Source of the DNA: Sphaerospermopsis sp. SIO1G1
Lineage (GTDB): Bacteria > Cyanobacteriota > Cyanobacteriia > Cyanobacteriales > Nostocaceae
NCBI GenBank assembly: GCA_010672785.1
Contig: JAAHFX010000006.1
Span: 187,574 to 251,573 of the forward strand
Reading direction: 5' to 3'
DNA: 64,000 bases
The notes under the pieces were generated by a model. It was not told where the DNA came from and did no database searches. It saw only the letters and a program-made list of their open reading frames with translations. This document shows, in pieces, positions 1 through 8,326 of the stretch (within the stretch, counting starts at the first letter, position 1; each line of letters starts with the position of its first letter). Both the position numbers and the translations under genes were made by a program.

Positions 1-2420
1 TTTTTCAATACTTGCTGTTCTGTTTCACTATCTAAAGCACTAGTAGCTTCATCTAAAATCAAAATTGGTGCAGTAGAAAGAAACATTCTTGCTAAAGCAA
101 TGCGTTGTCTTTGTCCACCAGATAAAGCTGTACCTCTTTCTCCAACATTGTTTTCGTAACCTAATGGTAATTGACTGATAAAATCATGTGCTACTGCTAA
201 TCTAGCAGCTTCTACAACTTTTTCAGCAGTGATATCAGGATTTCCTAAACTGATATTTTCTAAAATTGAACCATTAAATAAAAAGTCTTCTTGGAGAACT
301 ACAGAAATTTGCTGTCTTAAAGATGCTAAATCACAACTTTTGAGGTCAAAACCATCAACTAAAATTCTTCCTGATTCTATTTGATAAAGTCTTTGTAAAA
401 GTTTAGAAAGTGTGCTTTTACCAGAACCGCTGCGACCAACAATTCCGATAAATTGACCTGGTTTAACATCAAAAGAAATTCCTTTTAAGACAGGTTCAGT
501 CTGAGGACTATAACGGAAGAAAACCTGTTCAAAATTCACTTCTCCCTTCAGATTTGGTAATACTAAACCTGTTCCCGCTTCTGCTTCTGGTGCTGCATTG
601 AGAATATCCCCTATTCTATCAACTGACAGGAGGACTTGTTGGAGATTTTGCCATAATTGCACTAATCTTAATAATGGACTTGTGACTCTTCCTGATAACA
701 TTTGAAAGGCAATTAATTGCCCAACAGTTAGTTGATTATTTATTACTAATCTTGCACCAAACCACAGAATTAATAATGTAGAAAAATTAGTTAGAAAATC
801 ACCAATATTACTACTAATATTTGATGTAGTTGAAGCTTTAAAACCAGTTCTAATAAATCGAGCAAATAAACCTTCCCAACGTTCTCTTGCTACTGGTTCA
901 GCAGCATGAGCTTTAACAGAATGAATACCAGTAATAGTCTCTACTAAAAATGATTGACTATCAGCACTGCGGTTAAAGGTTTGATTTAACCAATTTCTTA
1001 AAATGGGTGTAGCAATAATTGTTAAAGTGGCAAATAAAGGAAGAACAGCTAAAGCAACAAAGGTTAAGAAAATGTTGTAATAAAACATCAATCCCAGGTA
1101 AACAACAGCAAAAATACTATCGAGAATTACTGTTAATGCTGTTCCTGTTAAAAATTGACGAATTTGTTCTAATTCTTGGACTCTAGCAACTGTATCTCCG
1201 ACTCTGCGAGATTCAAAATAAGCTAGGGGTAAACGCATTAAATGACGAAAAAGTTGAGCAGATAAACTCAAATCTAAACGTCTTGCAGTGTGGGTAAAAA
1301 TGAAAAGTCTGAGGATACCTAAAACAGATTCAAAAATCGCTACTAATAATAAAGCTATGGCCATGACATCAAGAGTTGCTAAACTCTCCTGTACCATGAC
1401 TTTATCAATAATAACTTGGGTAATTAATGGTGAAGTTAAACCTAATAATTGTAAGGTAAAAGAAGCAAGTAATACTTCACCTAATAATTTGCGATATTTC
1501 CAAACTGCGGGAGTAAACCAAGACAAATTGAATTTTTCTTGTTGAGAAATTAATTCAGCTTGCCATAATTGAAAATCCCAAGATGATTCTACAACGGATT
1601 GGGTTAAATATTCACATTCAGTATTTAAAGGATTGGCGATAATTAAACAATTACCTTTCATTCCATACGCAACAACCCAATTTTTAATTCCTTCAGAATT
1701 CCACTGTAATAAAGCAGGAAAAGATAACTGTCTTAATTCTTTCCAATTTACCTGTAATTTACGCAGTGATAAACCTAATTTTTCTGCGGTTTCGATGATA
1801 TTTTTGGGTTTTTGTCCTCTAAGTTGACGTTGTACCCATTCTAGTTGCACTCCATTGTTTAAATATTGCGCTACCATTGTTAAGCAAGCAGCAGCAGTAT
1901 TGACACTAATGATAAAAGGGTATTCAGAAACAACATTTTGAGGTGGAGATGGGGAAGCAGAAAAGGGAGATTTGGGGCGATAAAAATCTGCTGTTTGTTG
2001 TTCTATATTACCTGCATCTATTTTCTGTTCACTATCAGCTTCATTGTGCCAAAATTTATCAATTTTCAGATTGTGAAACTGAGTCCAAATTGATGATTGC
2101 CAACACACAACTATAACTTCCTTACTAGCAGCTATAGCTTTACATTGAGTAAATAAAGGTTGTAAACTGCCAAACCATTCACCATCTTGCAAAGTAACAA
2201 ATGGTTGACTGTTTTGATCCCGTAACCGAACTTTACCAGTAATAATAAAAAACTGATATTCTCCCGTTTCTTCTGACCAAATTTTTTCCCCAAGTTGATA
2301 TTTACAAACTTCTAATTTATCCTTTAATTCAGTTTGTGCTTCTGGAGTTAAGTAGGAAAATGGTGGTTGTCGCCAAGGTAAAGCATCTAACACATTGATT
2401 CGTAAATTTTGATGATTCAA
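1..2420 (-). CDS. Type I secretion ABC exporter, cNMP-binding plus dead C39-like domain (3' end cut off)
   Basis: Reverse-strand reading frame open from about 2420 to the left edge, about 806 codons in the window. Order: cyclic-nucleotide-binding-like N-terminus (about residues 1-140), peptidase C39-like domain (about 165-290), ABC membrane domain (about 300-580), then the ATPase with Walker A GRSGSGKST, signature LSGGQRQR and Walker B ILILDEATSALD. The last part of the ATPase lies outside the window. In the C39 domain all three catalytic positions are replaced: Cys by Thr in NTAAACL, His by Asn in GIKNWVV, Asp by Asn in IIANPL. This suggests a HlyB-like docking domain, not a leader peptidase. 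No ATG is available; TTG at 2420, 17 bp after the upstream prolyl isomerase stop, is the likeliest start, with GTG near 2391 as alternative. Likely cotranscribed with that isomerase. The substrate is unknown. Confidence 0.88.
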   Translation of the reverse strand, partial: MNHQNLRINVLDALPWRQPPFSYLTPEAQTELKDKLEVCKYQLGEKIWSEETGEYQFFIITGKVRLRDQNSQPFVTLQDGEWFGSLQPLFTQCKAIAASKEVIVVCWQSSIWTQFHNLKIDKFWHNEADSEQKIDAGNIEQQTADFYRPKSPFSASPSPPQNVVSEYPFIISVNTAAACLTMVAQYLNNGVQLEWVQRQLRGQKPKNIIETAEKLGLSLRKLQVNWKELRQLSFPALLQWNSEGIKNWVVAYGMKGNCLIIANPLNTECEYLTQSVVESSWDFQLWQAELISQQEKFNLSWFTPAVWKYRKLLGEVLLASFTLQLLGLTSPLITQVIIDKVMVQESLATLDVMAIALLLVAIFESVLGILRLFIFTHTARRLDLSLSAQLFRHLMRLPLAYFESRRVGDTVARVQELEQIRQFLTGTALTVILDSIFAVVYLGLMFYYNIFLTFVALAVLPLFATLTIIATPILRNWLNQTFNRSADSQSFLVETITGIHSVKAHAAEPVARERWEGLFARFIRTGFKASTTSNISSNIGDFLTNFSTLLILWFGARLVINNQLTVGQLIAFQMLSGRVTSPLLRLVQLWQNLQQVLLSVDRIGDILNAAPEAEAGTGLVLPNLKGEVNFEQVFFRYSPQTEPVLKGISFDVKPGQFIGIVGRSGSGKSTLSKLLQRLYQIESGRILVDGFDLKSCDLASLRQQISVVLQEDFLFNGSILENISLGNPDITAEKVVEAARLAVAHDFISQLPLGYENNVGERGTALSGGQRQRIALARMFLSTAPILILDEATSALDSETEQQVLK

Positions 2421-2437
2421 TTGATGATTTGTAATAA

Positions 2438-3196
2438 TTATTTCACTTGTAATTTCACAGTCAGATTTTGAATTTTCTCCCCTATCCACTTTTCAAACAA
2501 TTCTGTTTGTAGTGATTGTTTGAGTTGATTATTATCTAGAGATGCAGTTATAATACTCTCTATTCTAAATAAACTAAAACGCCCTTCTAGTTCGATAGGC
2601 CCAATTAATTCTCCTGGGTTAGCAGCATCTATAGGCGCTCTTAAAATATCTGGTAGACTACCACGACTAATTGGCCCCATCATCCCATTAAATGTTTTTT
2701 CTTCAGCTATAGAATATTCTTTTGCTAACTGTTCAAAACTACTTCCTTCTTCGATTTGAGTGTGTAATTCTTCTGCAAGTTCTTGGTTATCAACCATGAT
2801 CCGAGACAAAACTACTCGATCTAAATAAATTTTTCTTTCAATGAAATATTCCGGTAGTTTTGGTTCAGTAATTACCGCTTTGAGTTTTTCTAATTTGAAA
2901 CTAAAGGTAACGGATTCATAAAATGTTGTATAGTCGCTCCCATTATTTTGTAACCACGCTTGGAATTGTTCTTGTTCTGTGAGTTGATTTCTTAACCGAA
3001 AATCAATAATTGACTGTTCAATTAATGCGGTATTGATGTCTATATCATTTCTGGTAGCTATTTCTGTTTCTAAAATGTATTGACGCAGAACATCGCTAAT
3101 AAACTGATTGAGTTTACCAGATACCTGTAGATACTTGACGACTTGAGATAGTTCAATTTGTTCGTCGTTAATTGTCAGAAATGATGAAGATTCCAT
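2438..3196 (-). CDS. Parvulin-type peptidyl-prolyl cis-trans isomerase
   Basis: A 252-residue protein with a SurA/PrsA-like N-terminal helical region (about 1-120) and a rotamase domain (about 125-220) showing RVVLSRIMV, FEQLAKEYSI and GPISRGSLP, the parvulin pattern. There is no signal peptide, so it should be cytoplasmic. It sits 17 bp upstream of the ABC exporter gene on the same strand and is probably translated from the same mRNA. Cyanobacterial type I secretion loci often carry such an isomerase, so a role in keeping the exported substrate secretion-competent is a reasonable inference. ATG start at 3196. Confidence 0.85.
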   Translation of the reverse strand: MESSSFLTINDEQIELSQVVKYLQVSGKLNQFISDVLRQYILETEIATRNDIDINTALIEQSIIDFRLRNQLTEQEQFQAWLQNNGSDYTTFYESVTFSFKLEKLKAVITEPKLPEYFIERKIYLDRVVLSRIMVDNQELAEELHTQIEEGSSFEQLAKEYSIAEEKTFNGMMGPISRGSLPDILRAPIDAANPGELIGPIELEGRFSLFRIESIITASLDNNQLKQSLQTELFEKWIGEKIQNLTVKLQVK

Positions 3197-3678
3197 GAGA
3201 TAAATATGAATAAAACGCTAAAATTCTATACAGCTTTTCCAGGTAATAATAGATAAAACAGTAGAAAAATAAGGTTCATAGTGATAAAGATTTAGTGAAT
3301 TATTGATCTCAGAAATTAATGAGACTTAAATTAGTATCAATATAATCATTAGAAAGTGTGAATTGTGGACATTTTGTGGTTATACTGTCCTTGTTATGCT
3401 AAATTGACAAGTTAATCAAAGGGAACAGGGAACGGGGAACGGGGAACAGGGTAAAGAGACAATATAGTTGTTTAACTTAAACATGAGACAAAAATTGATA
3501 GATTATGTAGATAAAGATTCTAGGATAACCTAGTCGGTACAAATGTTTATAAGATTAAATTTCCTTGCTGTAGGTACTGAATAACCCATTTTTTGAAGTC
3601 ATAAAATTACAATCAATCTAAAAAAGCAGCGATTTAACTGTAAAATCACTGCTAGTAAAATTGATATTATGTAAATAA
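3197..3678. other. Gene-free intergenic stretch with a short GGGAACA-type array
   Basis: No open frame of useful length with coding character. The only clear structure is a short run of GGGAACAGGGAACGGGGAAC type near 3420-3452, one of the degenerate 7-nt arrays seen throughout the window. It must hold the promoter of the isomerase-exporter pair (reverse strand) and the end of the DUF92 gene; no convincing -10/-35 pair or terminator was recognised. Confidence 0.6.
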
Positions 3679-4437
3679 TTAAACAACAATTAATTGCCAA
3701 ATTAGTGCTATTAAAATTGCCACAATTGCCCCAATTAGGGTATTGAAGATGTTGACGATTTCGTTAGTCAACCAAGTATATTGAGATTGTAATGTTGCAC
3801 CAATGACACTTTCTAAATTAGTAGCAATAAATGCAGCAATGACACACAAAATGATTCCTAAAACATCAATTAAATTCACACCCCAACCTACCAGGGCGAT
3901 CGCCACAGATCCGACAATACCCGCTAAAGTACCTTCTAAACTGACTGCACCTTCTGTACCCCTAGCTACAGGTTGTAGTGTCGTAATTAAAAATGTACTT
4001 TTACCATAAGCTTTACCAACTTCACTAGCAGTTGTATCTGATAATTTGGTGCTAAAACTGGCTACATAACCCAAACACAGTAAAAACTTCAAATCAGGTA
4101 CAAGTAGCACTCCCAGGGCGCATAAAGCCGCAATTAATGCCGAACCCCAGACATTTTCAGGTCCTCTTGCACCCGAACGTTTTTCCGCAATTCCCGCAGC
4201 TTCTTTTTCTTTCATCCCGATGCGAGTAACCCCCGAACCGACAATAAAATAAAAAGCAACGACTAAATATCCGGGCCAACCCAATGTTCCCCAAATAATT
4301 ACACCCAATAACCAAGCATGAAAAATACCCGCAGGGGTTAGTAATTTCTTAGGAATTATGGCAACTATTGCCAATAAAATGGCGTTTAAACCTACACCTA
4401 TGATCCAGGGGTTGATGTCATTAAGCAGAGATAACAT
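3679..4437 (-). CDS. DUF92/TIGR00297 integral membrane protein, VTE6-like phytyl-phosphate kinase candidate
   Basis: A 252-residue polytopic membrane protein with about six hydrophobic segments. It has the DUF92 signature region GSGVTRIGMKEKEAAGIAEK, the ARGPENVWGSA motif, and the SDTTASEVGKAYGK block followed by GTEGAVSLEGTLAG. This is the family of plant VTE6, which phosphorylates phytyl phosphate to phytyl diphosphate when chlorophyll-derived phytol is recycled into tocopherol and phylloquinone. That role is inferred from the family only. Length is normal. The adjacent truncated Uma2 gene starts divergently only 9 bp upstream. Confidence 0.85.
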   Translation of the reverse strand: MLSLLNDINPWIIGVGLNAILLAIVAIIPKKLLTPAGIFHAWLLGVIIWGTLGWPGYLVVAFYFIVGSGVTRIGMKEKEAAGIAEKRSGARGPENVWGSALIAALCALGVLLVPDLKFLLCLGYVASFSTKLSDTTASEVGKAYGKSTFLITTLQPVARGTEGAVSLEGTLAGIVGSVAIALVGWGVNLIDVLGIILCVIAAFIATNLESVIGATLQSQYTWLTNEIVNIFNTLIGAIVAILIALIWQLIVV

Positions 4438-4446
4438 TGTTAAAGA

Positions 4447-4851
4447 ATGATAGTATTTTCAGTTTTTTATAATACTTTAATTTCTGAGTATAAGTTTGAT
4501 ATTGCTCAATCTGTACAGAAATCAATATTATCTGTTTTACGTATATTTTCAATTCCTTTAATAATTGAAATTGTCTCCACTAACTGGCGCGATGATTATT
4601 ATTTAAAATATGCTGATTATGAAGAAATGGGAATTCCTGAATATTGGATTGTAGATTATGCAGCTTTAGGGGTAAGAAATTTTTTAGGAAATCCTAAACA
4701 GCCAACAATTTGTGTTTGTAATTTGGTTCATGGAGAATATCAAATTAGTAAGTTTAGGAAAAATGACCGTGTTATTTCTCAAAATTTACCAGAATTAAAT
4801 TTAACTGCAAATCAGATTTTTCAAGCCGGAATAGTTCAGATTTGCAATTAA
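4447..4851 (+). pseudogene. Uma2-family (DUF820) nuclease-like gene, N-terminal half missing
   Basis: The 134-residue frame carries only the C-terminal half of a Uma2 protein: LIIEIVSTNWRDDYY, YEEMGIPEYWIVDYAALG, then a tail ending ELNLTANQIFQAG. The usual first 60-80 residues, including the first acidic residue of the PD-(D/E)XK fold, are replaced by unrelated hydrophobic sequence. The frame begins 9 bp from the divergent DUF92 start, so no room is left for a full gene. Probably a remnant; expression is doubtful. Confidence 0.7.
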
Positions 4852-4881
4852 TATACAGAGCTTTCCGGTGTAATGAAGTAC

Positions 4882-4910
4882 ATTTGTGGCGGGCAAGATG
4901 CCCACCCCAC
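4882..4910. repeat. GC-rich hairpin of the GGGCA...TGCCC type
   Basis: A short GC-rich inverted repeat (GGGCAAGATGCCC core, flanked by GTGGC and CCCCAC) stands between two convergent genes. It resembles the interspersed hairpin at 33477-33493. It could act as a bidirectional terminator, but it lacks a clean T-run. Confidence 0.4.
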
Positions 4911-4962
4911 AATATTTTTATGATTATGGTTTGTAACTCATAGCAACGAAATTTGCTGTAAA

Positions 4963-5742
4963 TTATTCAATTTTTTTATTACTTTGCTTTTTCATTGCTT
5001 GTTGCACTGTTTCAACATCTAATTGAAGTATACGAGCAATTTGTTCTACAGTTATTCCTTCTTCCAACATTCGTGGAATTGTTTCGAGCTTTGTTTCTTC
5101 TTCAACTTCTTGATAAAATCGAGTTTGTCTCCATTCTGTTAATCCAAACATTGCTTCTAACTCCTGACGGGTATAGGTAGAAAATTTGTAAATTAGCATC
5201 CTTTCTACTAATTCTAAAAGATAACGACTCTTAGCCGCATCTGCTTGTTGTACTAAATTGATTAAACTTCTTGCTGTTTGTACTGCTTCATCTTCTGGAG
5301 AAACTACTAATTTAATAATTCCTAAACCAATGGAAGATGATGTATCTGTTAATTCATCTAAATAAATTACATGAATTTGTCCCTGTTGCAATGAAGTTTG
5401 ATAAGCAACAGGAATACCAGGATCAAGACTACGTTTAGCCCACAATACTACAGCTTGCCATTTTTGATTAGGTTTATACTGGTTTAGATAAAGAAAGACT
5501 TCAGTAATTAACCGCCAGTATAAATCATCATCATTTTGAAATTGAACTTCGACAAAATAAATGGGATCTTCTGGGTATTCTGGTTTGGGTAGAAATACAC
5601 CATCTATGCATCGTGCTAGTTCTTTTATTTCTACTGATGAAAATTCATAGTGTGTAGCTAGTTGGGGTGGTTTTTCCAGCAGTTCAAATAAGACGCTGGG
5701 GAGGTTTTGCAGCAGGGTGTAAAATATGGTGTCTGTCTTCAT
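4963..5742 (-). CDS. Rpn-family (DUF2887) recombination-promoting nuclease / putative transposase
   Basis: 259 residues. The N-terminus MKTDTIFYTLLQNLPSVLFE, followed by CIDGVFLP and YFVEVQFQ, gives the D...ExQ core of the PD-(D/E)XK fold typical of the cyanobacterial Rpn/DUF2887 family. The C-terminal part is helical, rich in Glu, and ends in a lysine-rich tail. Rpn proteins are DNA endonucleases linked to RecA-independent recombination; the cyanobacterial members are numerous and mostly uncharacterised. The ATG at 5742 overlaps the 3' part of a broken antitoxin-like gene read in another frame, an arrangement typical of two-gene modules. Confidence 0.8.
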   Translation of the reverse strand: MKTDTIFYTLLQNLPSVLFELLEKPPQLATHYEFSSVEIKELARCIDGVFLPKPEYPEDPIYFVEVQFQNDDDLYWRLITEVFLYLNQYKPNQKWQAVVLWAKRSLDPGIPVAYQTSLQQGQIHVIYLDELTDTSSSIGLGIIKLVVSPEDEAVQTARSLINLVQQADAAKSRYLLELVERMLIYKFSTYTRQELEAMFGLTEWRQTRFYQEVEEETKLETIPRMLEEGITVEQIARILQLDVETVQQAMKKQSNKKIE

Positions 5743-5941
5743 TTAGTAAAGCTTTCACCTCTTCATCTGTGGGTGGTGGTGTGTCTGTTTTGGCAATACC
5801 GATTAAACTTGCAGCTAAACCTTTTGGTTTTGTAACTGAATGTGTTTTTGCTAGGAGAGAGCGAGTTAAAAAATTGATTAATTGTCAACGTTCTTCGACA
5901 GATAATTTTAGTGCTTGGTTTTGAATTTCATGTAATTTCAT
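5684..5941 (-). pseudogene. Addiction-module-like small gene interrupted by an in-frame TGA
   Basis: Read from ATG 5941 leftward, the frame gives MKLHEIQNQALKLSVEER, a TGA at 5885-5887, then QLINFLTRSL, a linker, and TPPPTDEEVKALLNED. This matches the general look of small cyanobacterial antitoxin-like proteins in which EERWQLI is usual, so the TGA probably replaced a TGG Trp codon. The frame runs into the start of the Rpn gene. I infer a dead antitoxin-like partner; a sequencing error at one base would also explain it. Confidence 0.6.
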
Positions 5942-6058
5942 AATAATCATCTCTCAATATATAGCACTATTTGATCTTAATATATTGCAATGGCGTTATA
6001 GTAAAAAACTTCAAAAACTATTTTCATAATCAAAATTATCAAGCCCTTTAATAACAAA

Positions 6059-6074
6059 GACTCCTGAAGGAGTC
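6059..6074 (-). terminator. Hairpin terminator candidate after the small HTH-like ORF
   Basis: GACTCCT-GA-AGGAGTC forms a 7-bp perfect stem. On the reverse strand it is followed by TTTGTTATT, so it could end transcripts from the minus-strand cassette starting near 7-8 kb. Confidence 0.55.
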
Positions 6075-6099
6075 CTCGCTAAAAAATAAATTTTGGTAT

Positions 6100-6243
6100 T
6101 CAGAAAGTCTTTACCGGAATTCCTCGACCTTTAAGGTAACGGGATGTCATGTTTAAACCTTGTTTGCTACATCCTATGTATTTACTATAGGTAATAAAGT
6201 GGGTTTTTGATTGCAAAAGTGCGATAACTTGACAGTTTACCAA
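6100..6243 (-). CDS. Small HTH-like protein of about 47 residues, possible third cassette member
   Basis: Directly downstream of the 223-residue gene on the same strand lies a short open frame ending at TGA 6100-6102. The product contains VIALLQSKTHFITYSKYIG and ends CSKQGLNMTSRYLKGRGIP-VKTF, which reads like a compact helix-turn-helix with a basic recognition helix. An in-frame stop lies about 20 bp upstream of the proposed TTG (6241-6243), so the start is constrained but has no clear ribosome binding site. It is followed by a hairpin terminator at 6059-6074. It might be real, or the tail of a frameshifted gene. I do not recognise a named family. Confidence 0.45.
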   Translation of the reverse strand: MVNCQVIALLQSKTHFITYSKYIGCSKQGLNMTSRYLKGRGIPVKTF

Positions 6244-6280
6244 GTCCTTATCAAAATAGCGATATCACTAACACTGGTAT

Positions 6281-6952
6281 CTATACTTGATCCCATGCTC
6301 TAGCAATTTCTTCACAAGCAGCTTCAATATCTAACATTCTTTGTTTATAATTCTTTGGGGCAGTATAGAATTGTTTTCCGAAGATATCTAATACAAAACA
6401 CAGTTTGTGATCTGACACTTGATATTGCTCATTCATCCACCTTTGTAAAGATACTCCTGTATATGTTGTTTCTTGTTTACTAACTGAATGGCTTTTAGCA
6501 AAAACTAACTTAATACAACCTTTGATTTCATTTTGTTGGTTAGTTAGATATATTTCCGGTCTTAGACTAATATTAACTCCACATACATGTAGCTTTGCTG
6601 GATCAGGTTTACCTGGAGTATATACTAATCCGGGAACATCAGGATATTCCGCAAATTCCATAAAACTTTCAAGAGCATCAATACAAATATTCCTCCGAGT
6701 TTCTGCCCAAGTGCTGGAAACTTCTTTATCTAAAAGTTCTTGAACTTGATTATTCAGCCATTCCTCGCTAGAGTTATGATTGCTTAGATAATCAATTAAA
6801 ATATTTTCAGCATCTTTATAATATGGAACGATAAAAGACGAAGGACGTTTTTGCTGTTTGATAATGGTTTTTCGTCTTCCAGGTAATGCAGTAACGTATT
6901 CACTTAATTTATTCACAGATATCCTTGGTGTTTCTCTTACAGTTTCTGACAC
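6281..6952 (-). CDS. Unknown 223-residue protein next to an XRE-ImmA/IrrE gene
   Basis: I do not recognise a family. The protein has a basic segment near residues 20-40 (PGRRKTIIKQQKRPSSF), a central region rich in acidic and aromatic residues, a VYTPGKPDPAKLHVCGVNIS strand-like block, and a C-terminus with FVLDIFGKQFYTAPKN. No signal peptide or membrane segment is visible. It follows the XRE-ImmA/IrrE gene on the same strand with a 193-bp gap that holds a short palindrome. The position suggests an effector or toxin partner of the protease-regulator. That is inference from context only. Confidence 0.7.
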   Translation of the reverse strand: MSETVRETPRISVNKLSEYVTALPGRRKTIIKQQKRPSSFIVPYYKDAENILIDYLSNHNSSEEWLNNQVQELLDKEVSSTWAETRRNICIDALESFMEFAEYPDVPGLVYTPGKPDPAKLHVCGVNISLRPEIYLTNQQNEIKGCIKLVFAKSHSVSKQETTYTGVSLQRWMNEQYQVSDHKLCFVLDIFGKQFYTAPKNYKQRMLDIEAACEEIARAWDQV

Positions 6953-6978
6953 TTTCTAATACCTCTCGATTAAAGCTG

Positions 6979-6994
6979 GTAAGTATTTGCTTAC
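6979..6994. promoter_or_regulatory. GTAAG...CTTAC palindrome upstream of the 223-residue gene
   Basis: GTAAG-TATTTG-CTTAC lies 27 bp upstream of the start at 6952, a suitable place for an operator. Candidate binding proteins are the XRE regulator or the small HTH-like protein of the same cassette. The call rests on symmetry and position alone. Confidence 0.35.
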
Positions 6995-7145
6995 TAGTAG
7001 TTTCTATGTAAATACCCAAGGTAAGGTACGTATATATATTCTGTTGGGATGAATAAAAACTCTTCTTTAGTATACACATATTTTTTTGTCAGATTCCAAC
7101 TATGGGTAATAGGAATTACGCAGATCAATTAAACAGGATGTATCA

Positions 7146-8243
7146 CTAACGAGAATTTGCATCTGATAACTGTGGTCCCTTCAAACCAATTTCTACATTT
7201 TCCACCCTTGTACGTAAGAGTTCTGAAGCTTTAGCCAATGAAATCAAATCTTCAGCTAAAGCACGATAACACAACCTCTCAAAACGTCTCGGTTGTTCAT
7301 ACTCTCCTCTTTTATTTTCAGGTTCTAATTCTTCTGGTTCTTGAGTACGCCAATTTCTTGCCACAGATTGAAACATATAGGTAAGAACAGAAGATTCAAT
7401 AATACCAATGTCCCGTAAACGTACAAGTAAAGCTGCACCACTCACCCGGTAAATTCTCTTTAAGTAAATCAATTCTTGATAACCTAAAGAATGGCGATGT
7501 TTACCTACTTCCTTTTCTAAATGAAAACGAGGCATTAAAAAAGCTCCTGCAAATCTAGTTGCTGCTTTTTCTTCATCCTTATTAGATAAATATTGAGGAT
7601 CAATTAACCGATGACATAATTCATGGGCAAGGGTTAGTCTTCTGCGCTCCAAAGAACATTTTTTGTTAACAACAATTACAGGTAAATCACATAAACCTGC
7701 TGTTTTTTTGACAAGACAAGTAAAACCAGAAACTGCATCTGGCAAATCAACAATGAGAACTTTTAAACCTTTCTCTTCTAAAAGTTCCGTCATATTAGGA
7801 ATCGGATCAAGACCTAATTTCCAATGACTGCGTACACGATTTGCTAAATCTTCTGATTCCTCAATAGAATGAATTGCCTTGAGTTGCTCAAAAGGCTTTT
7901 TCCAATTGTTACCTTCTAGCTCCAATATCTGCTCAATTTGCAAGTATCGTTCTACCCATTCAATCACTTCCGTTTCCACACGAGCGCGATCTTTTGCAGT
8001 CGTACTTGCTTTGGTACGAAAATCAACAGCAGTCAGTTCAATTCCTTGACTATCCATTAAGTAAGCTAATGTCACCCCCAATGCTTTGCCTAGAGCAATC
8101 AAAACATCAGAACTAGGAGTCATTTCACCGCGTTCATATTTACCTATCGCTTGTGCGGAAACCTTGCCACCCATAGCTTCAGCTAAACCACGCAGTGAGT
8201 AACCCGCCTTTTTTCGAGCTAGTTTAATACGAGTGCCAATCAT
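7146..8243 (-). CDS. XRE-family regulator fused to an ImmA/IrrE metallopeptidase
   Basis: 365 residues. Residues 1-65 form a Cro/C1 helix-turn-helix (IKLARKKAGYSLRGLAEAMG, then SAQAIGKYERGEMTPSSD). The middle carries the ImmA/IrrE zinc peptidase motif LTLAHELCHRLI (HExxH, about residue 205) with a following glutamate in the DEEKAATRFAGAFLMP block. ImmA-type peptidases cleave partner repressors in ICEBs1 and in the Deinococcus IrrE response; single-chain HTH-ImmA proteins often sit in toxin-antitoxin-like modules. The gene faces a DUF2188 gene across 83 bp containing a symmetric site, and precedes two unknown genes on the same strand. Autoregulation through the symmetric site is likely but inferred. 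Confidence 0.9.
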   Translation of the reverse strand: MIGTRIKLARKKAGYSLRGLAEAMGGKVSAQAIGKYERGEMTPSSDVLIALGKALGVTLAYLMDSQGIELTAVDFRTKASTTAKDRARVETEVIEWVERYLQIEQILELEGNNWKKPFEQLKAIHSIEESEDLANRVRSHWKLGLDPIPNMTELLEEKGLKVLIVDLPDAVSGFTCLVKKTAGLCDLPVIVVNKKCSLERRRLTLAHELCHRLIDPQYLSNKDEEKAATRFAGAFLMPRFHLEKEVGKHRHSLGYQELIYLKRIYRVSGAALLVRLRDIGIIESSVLTYMFQSVARNWRTQEPEELEPENKRGEYEQPRRFERLCYRALAEDLISLAKASELLRTRVENVEIGLKGPQLSDANSR

Positions 8244-8254
8244 TACGGTGGTCA

Positions 8255-8289
8255 GTTTACAAATTTGTGTTATTATATTTATTGTAAAC
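8255..8289. promoter_or_regulatory. Inverted repeat GTTTACAA-N19-TTGTAAAC, candidate XRE operator
   Basis: The divergent gap between the XRE-ImmA/IrrE gene and the DUF2188 gene holds perfect 8-bp arms at 8255-8262 and 8282-8289. A second small palindrome, ACAAATTTGT, overlaps the left arm. The site begins 12 bp from the regulator's start codon and would overlap both promoters. Confidence 0.5.
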
Positions 8290-8326
8290 CTAATGTGGGA
8301 ATAAATAAACCCACAAAGGAGAGATT

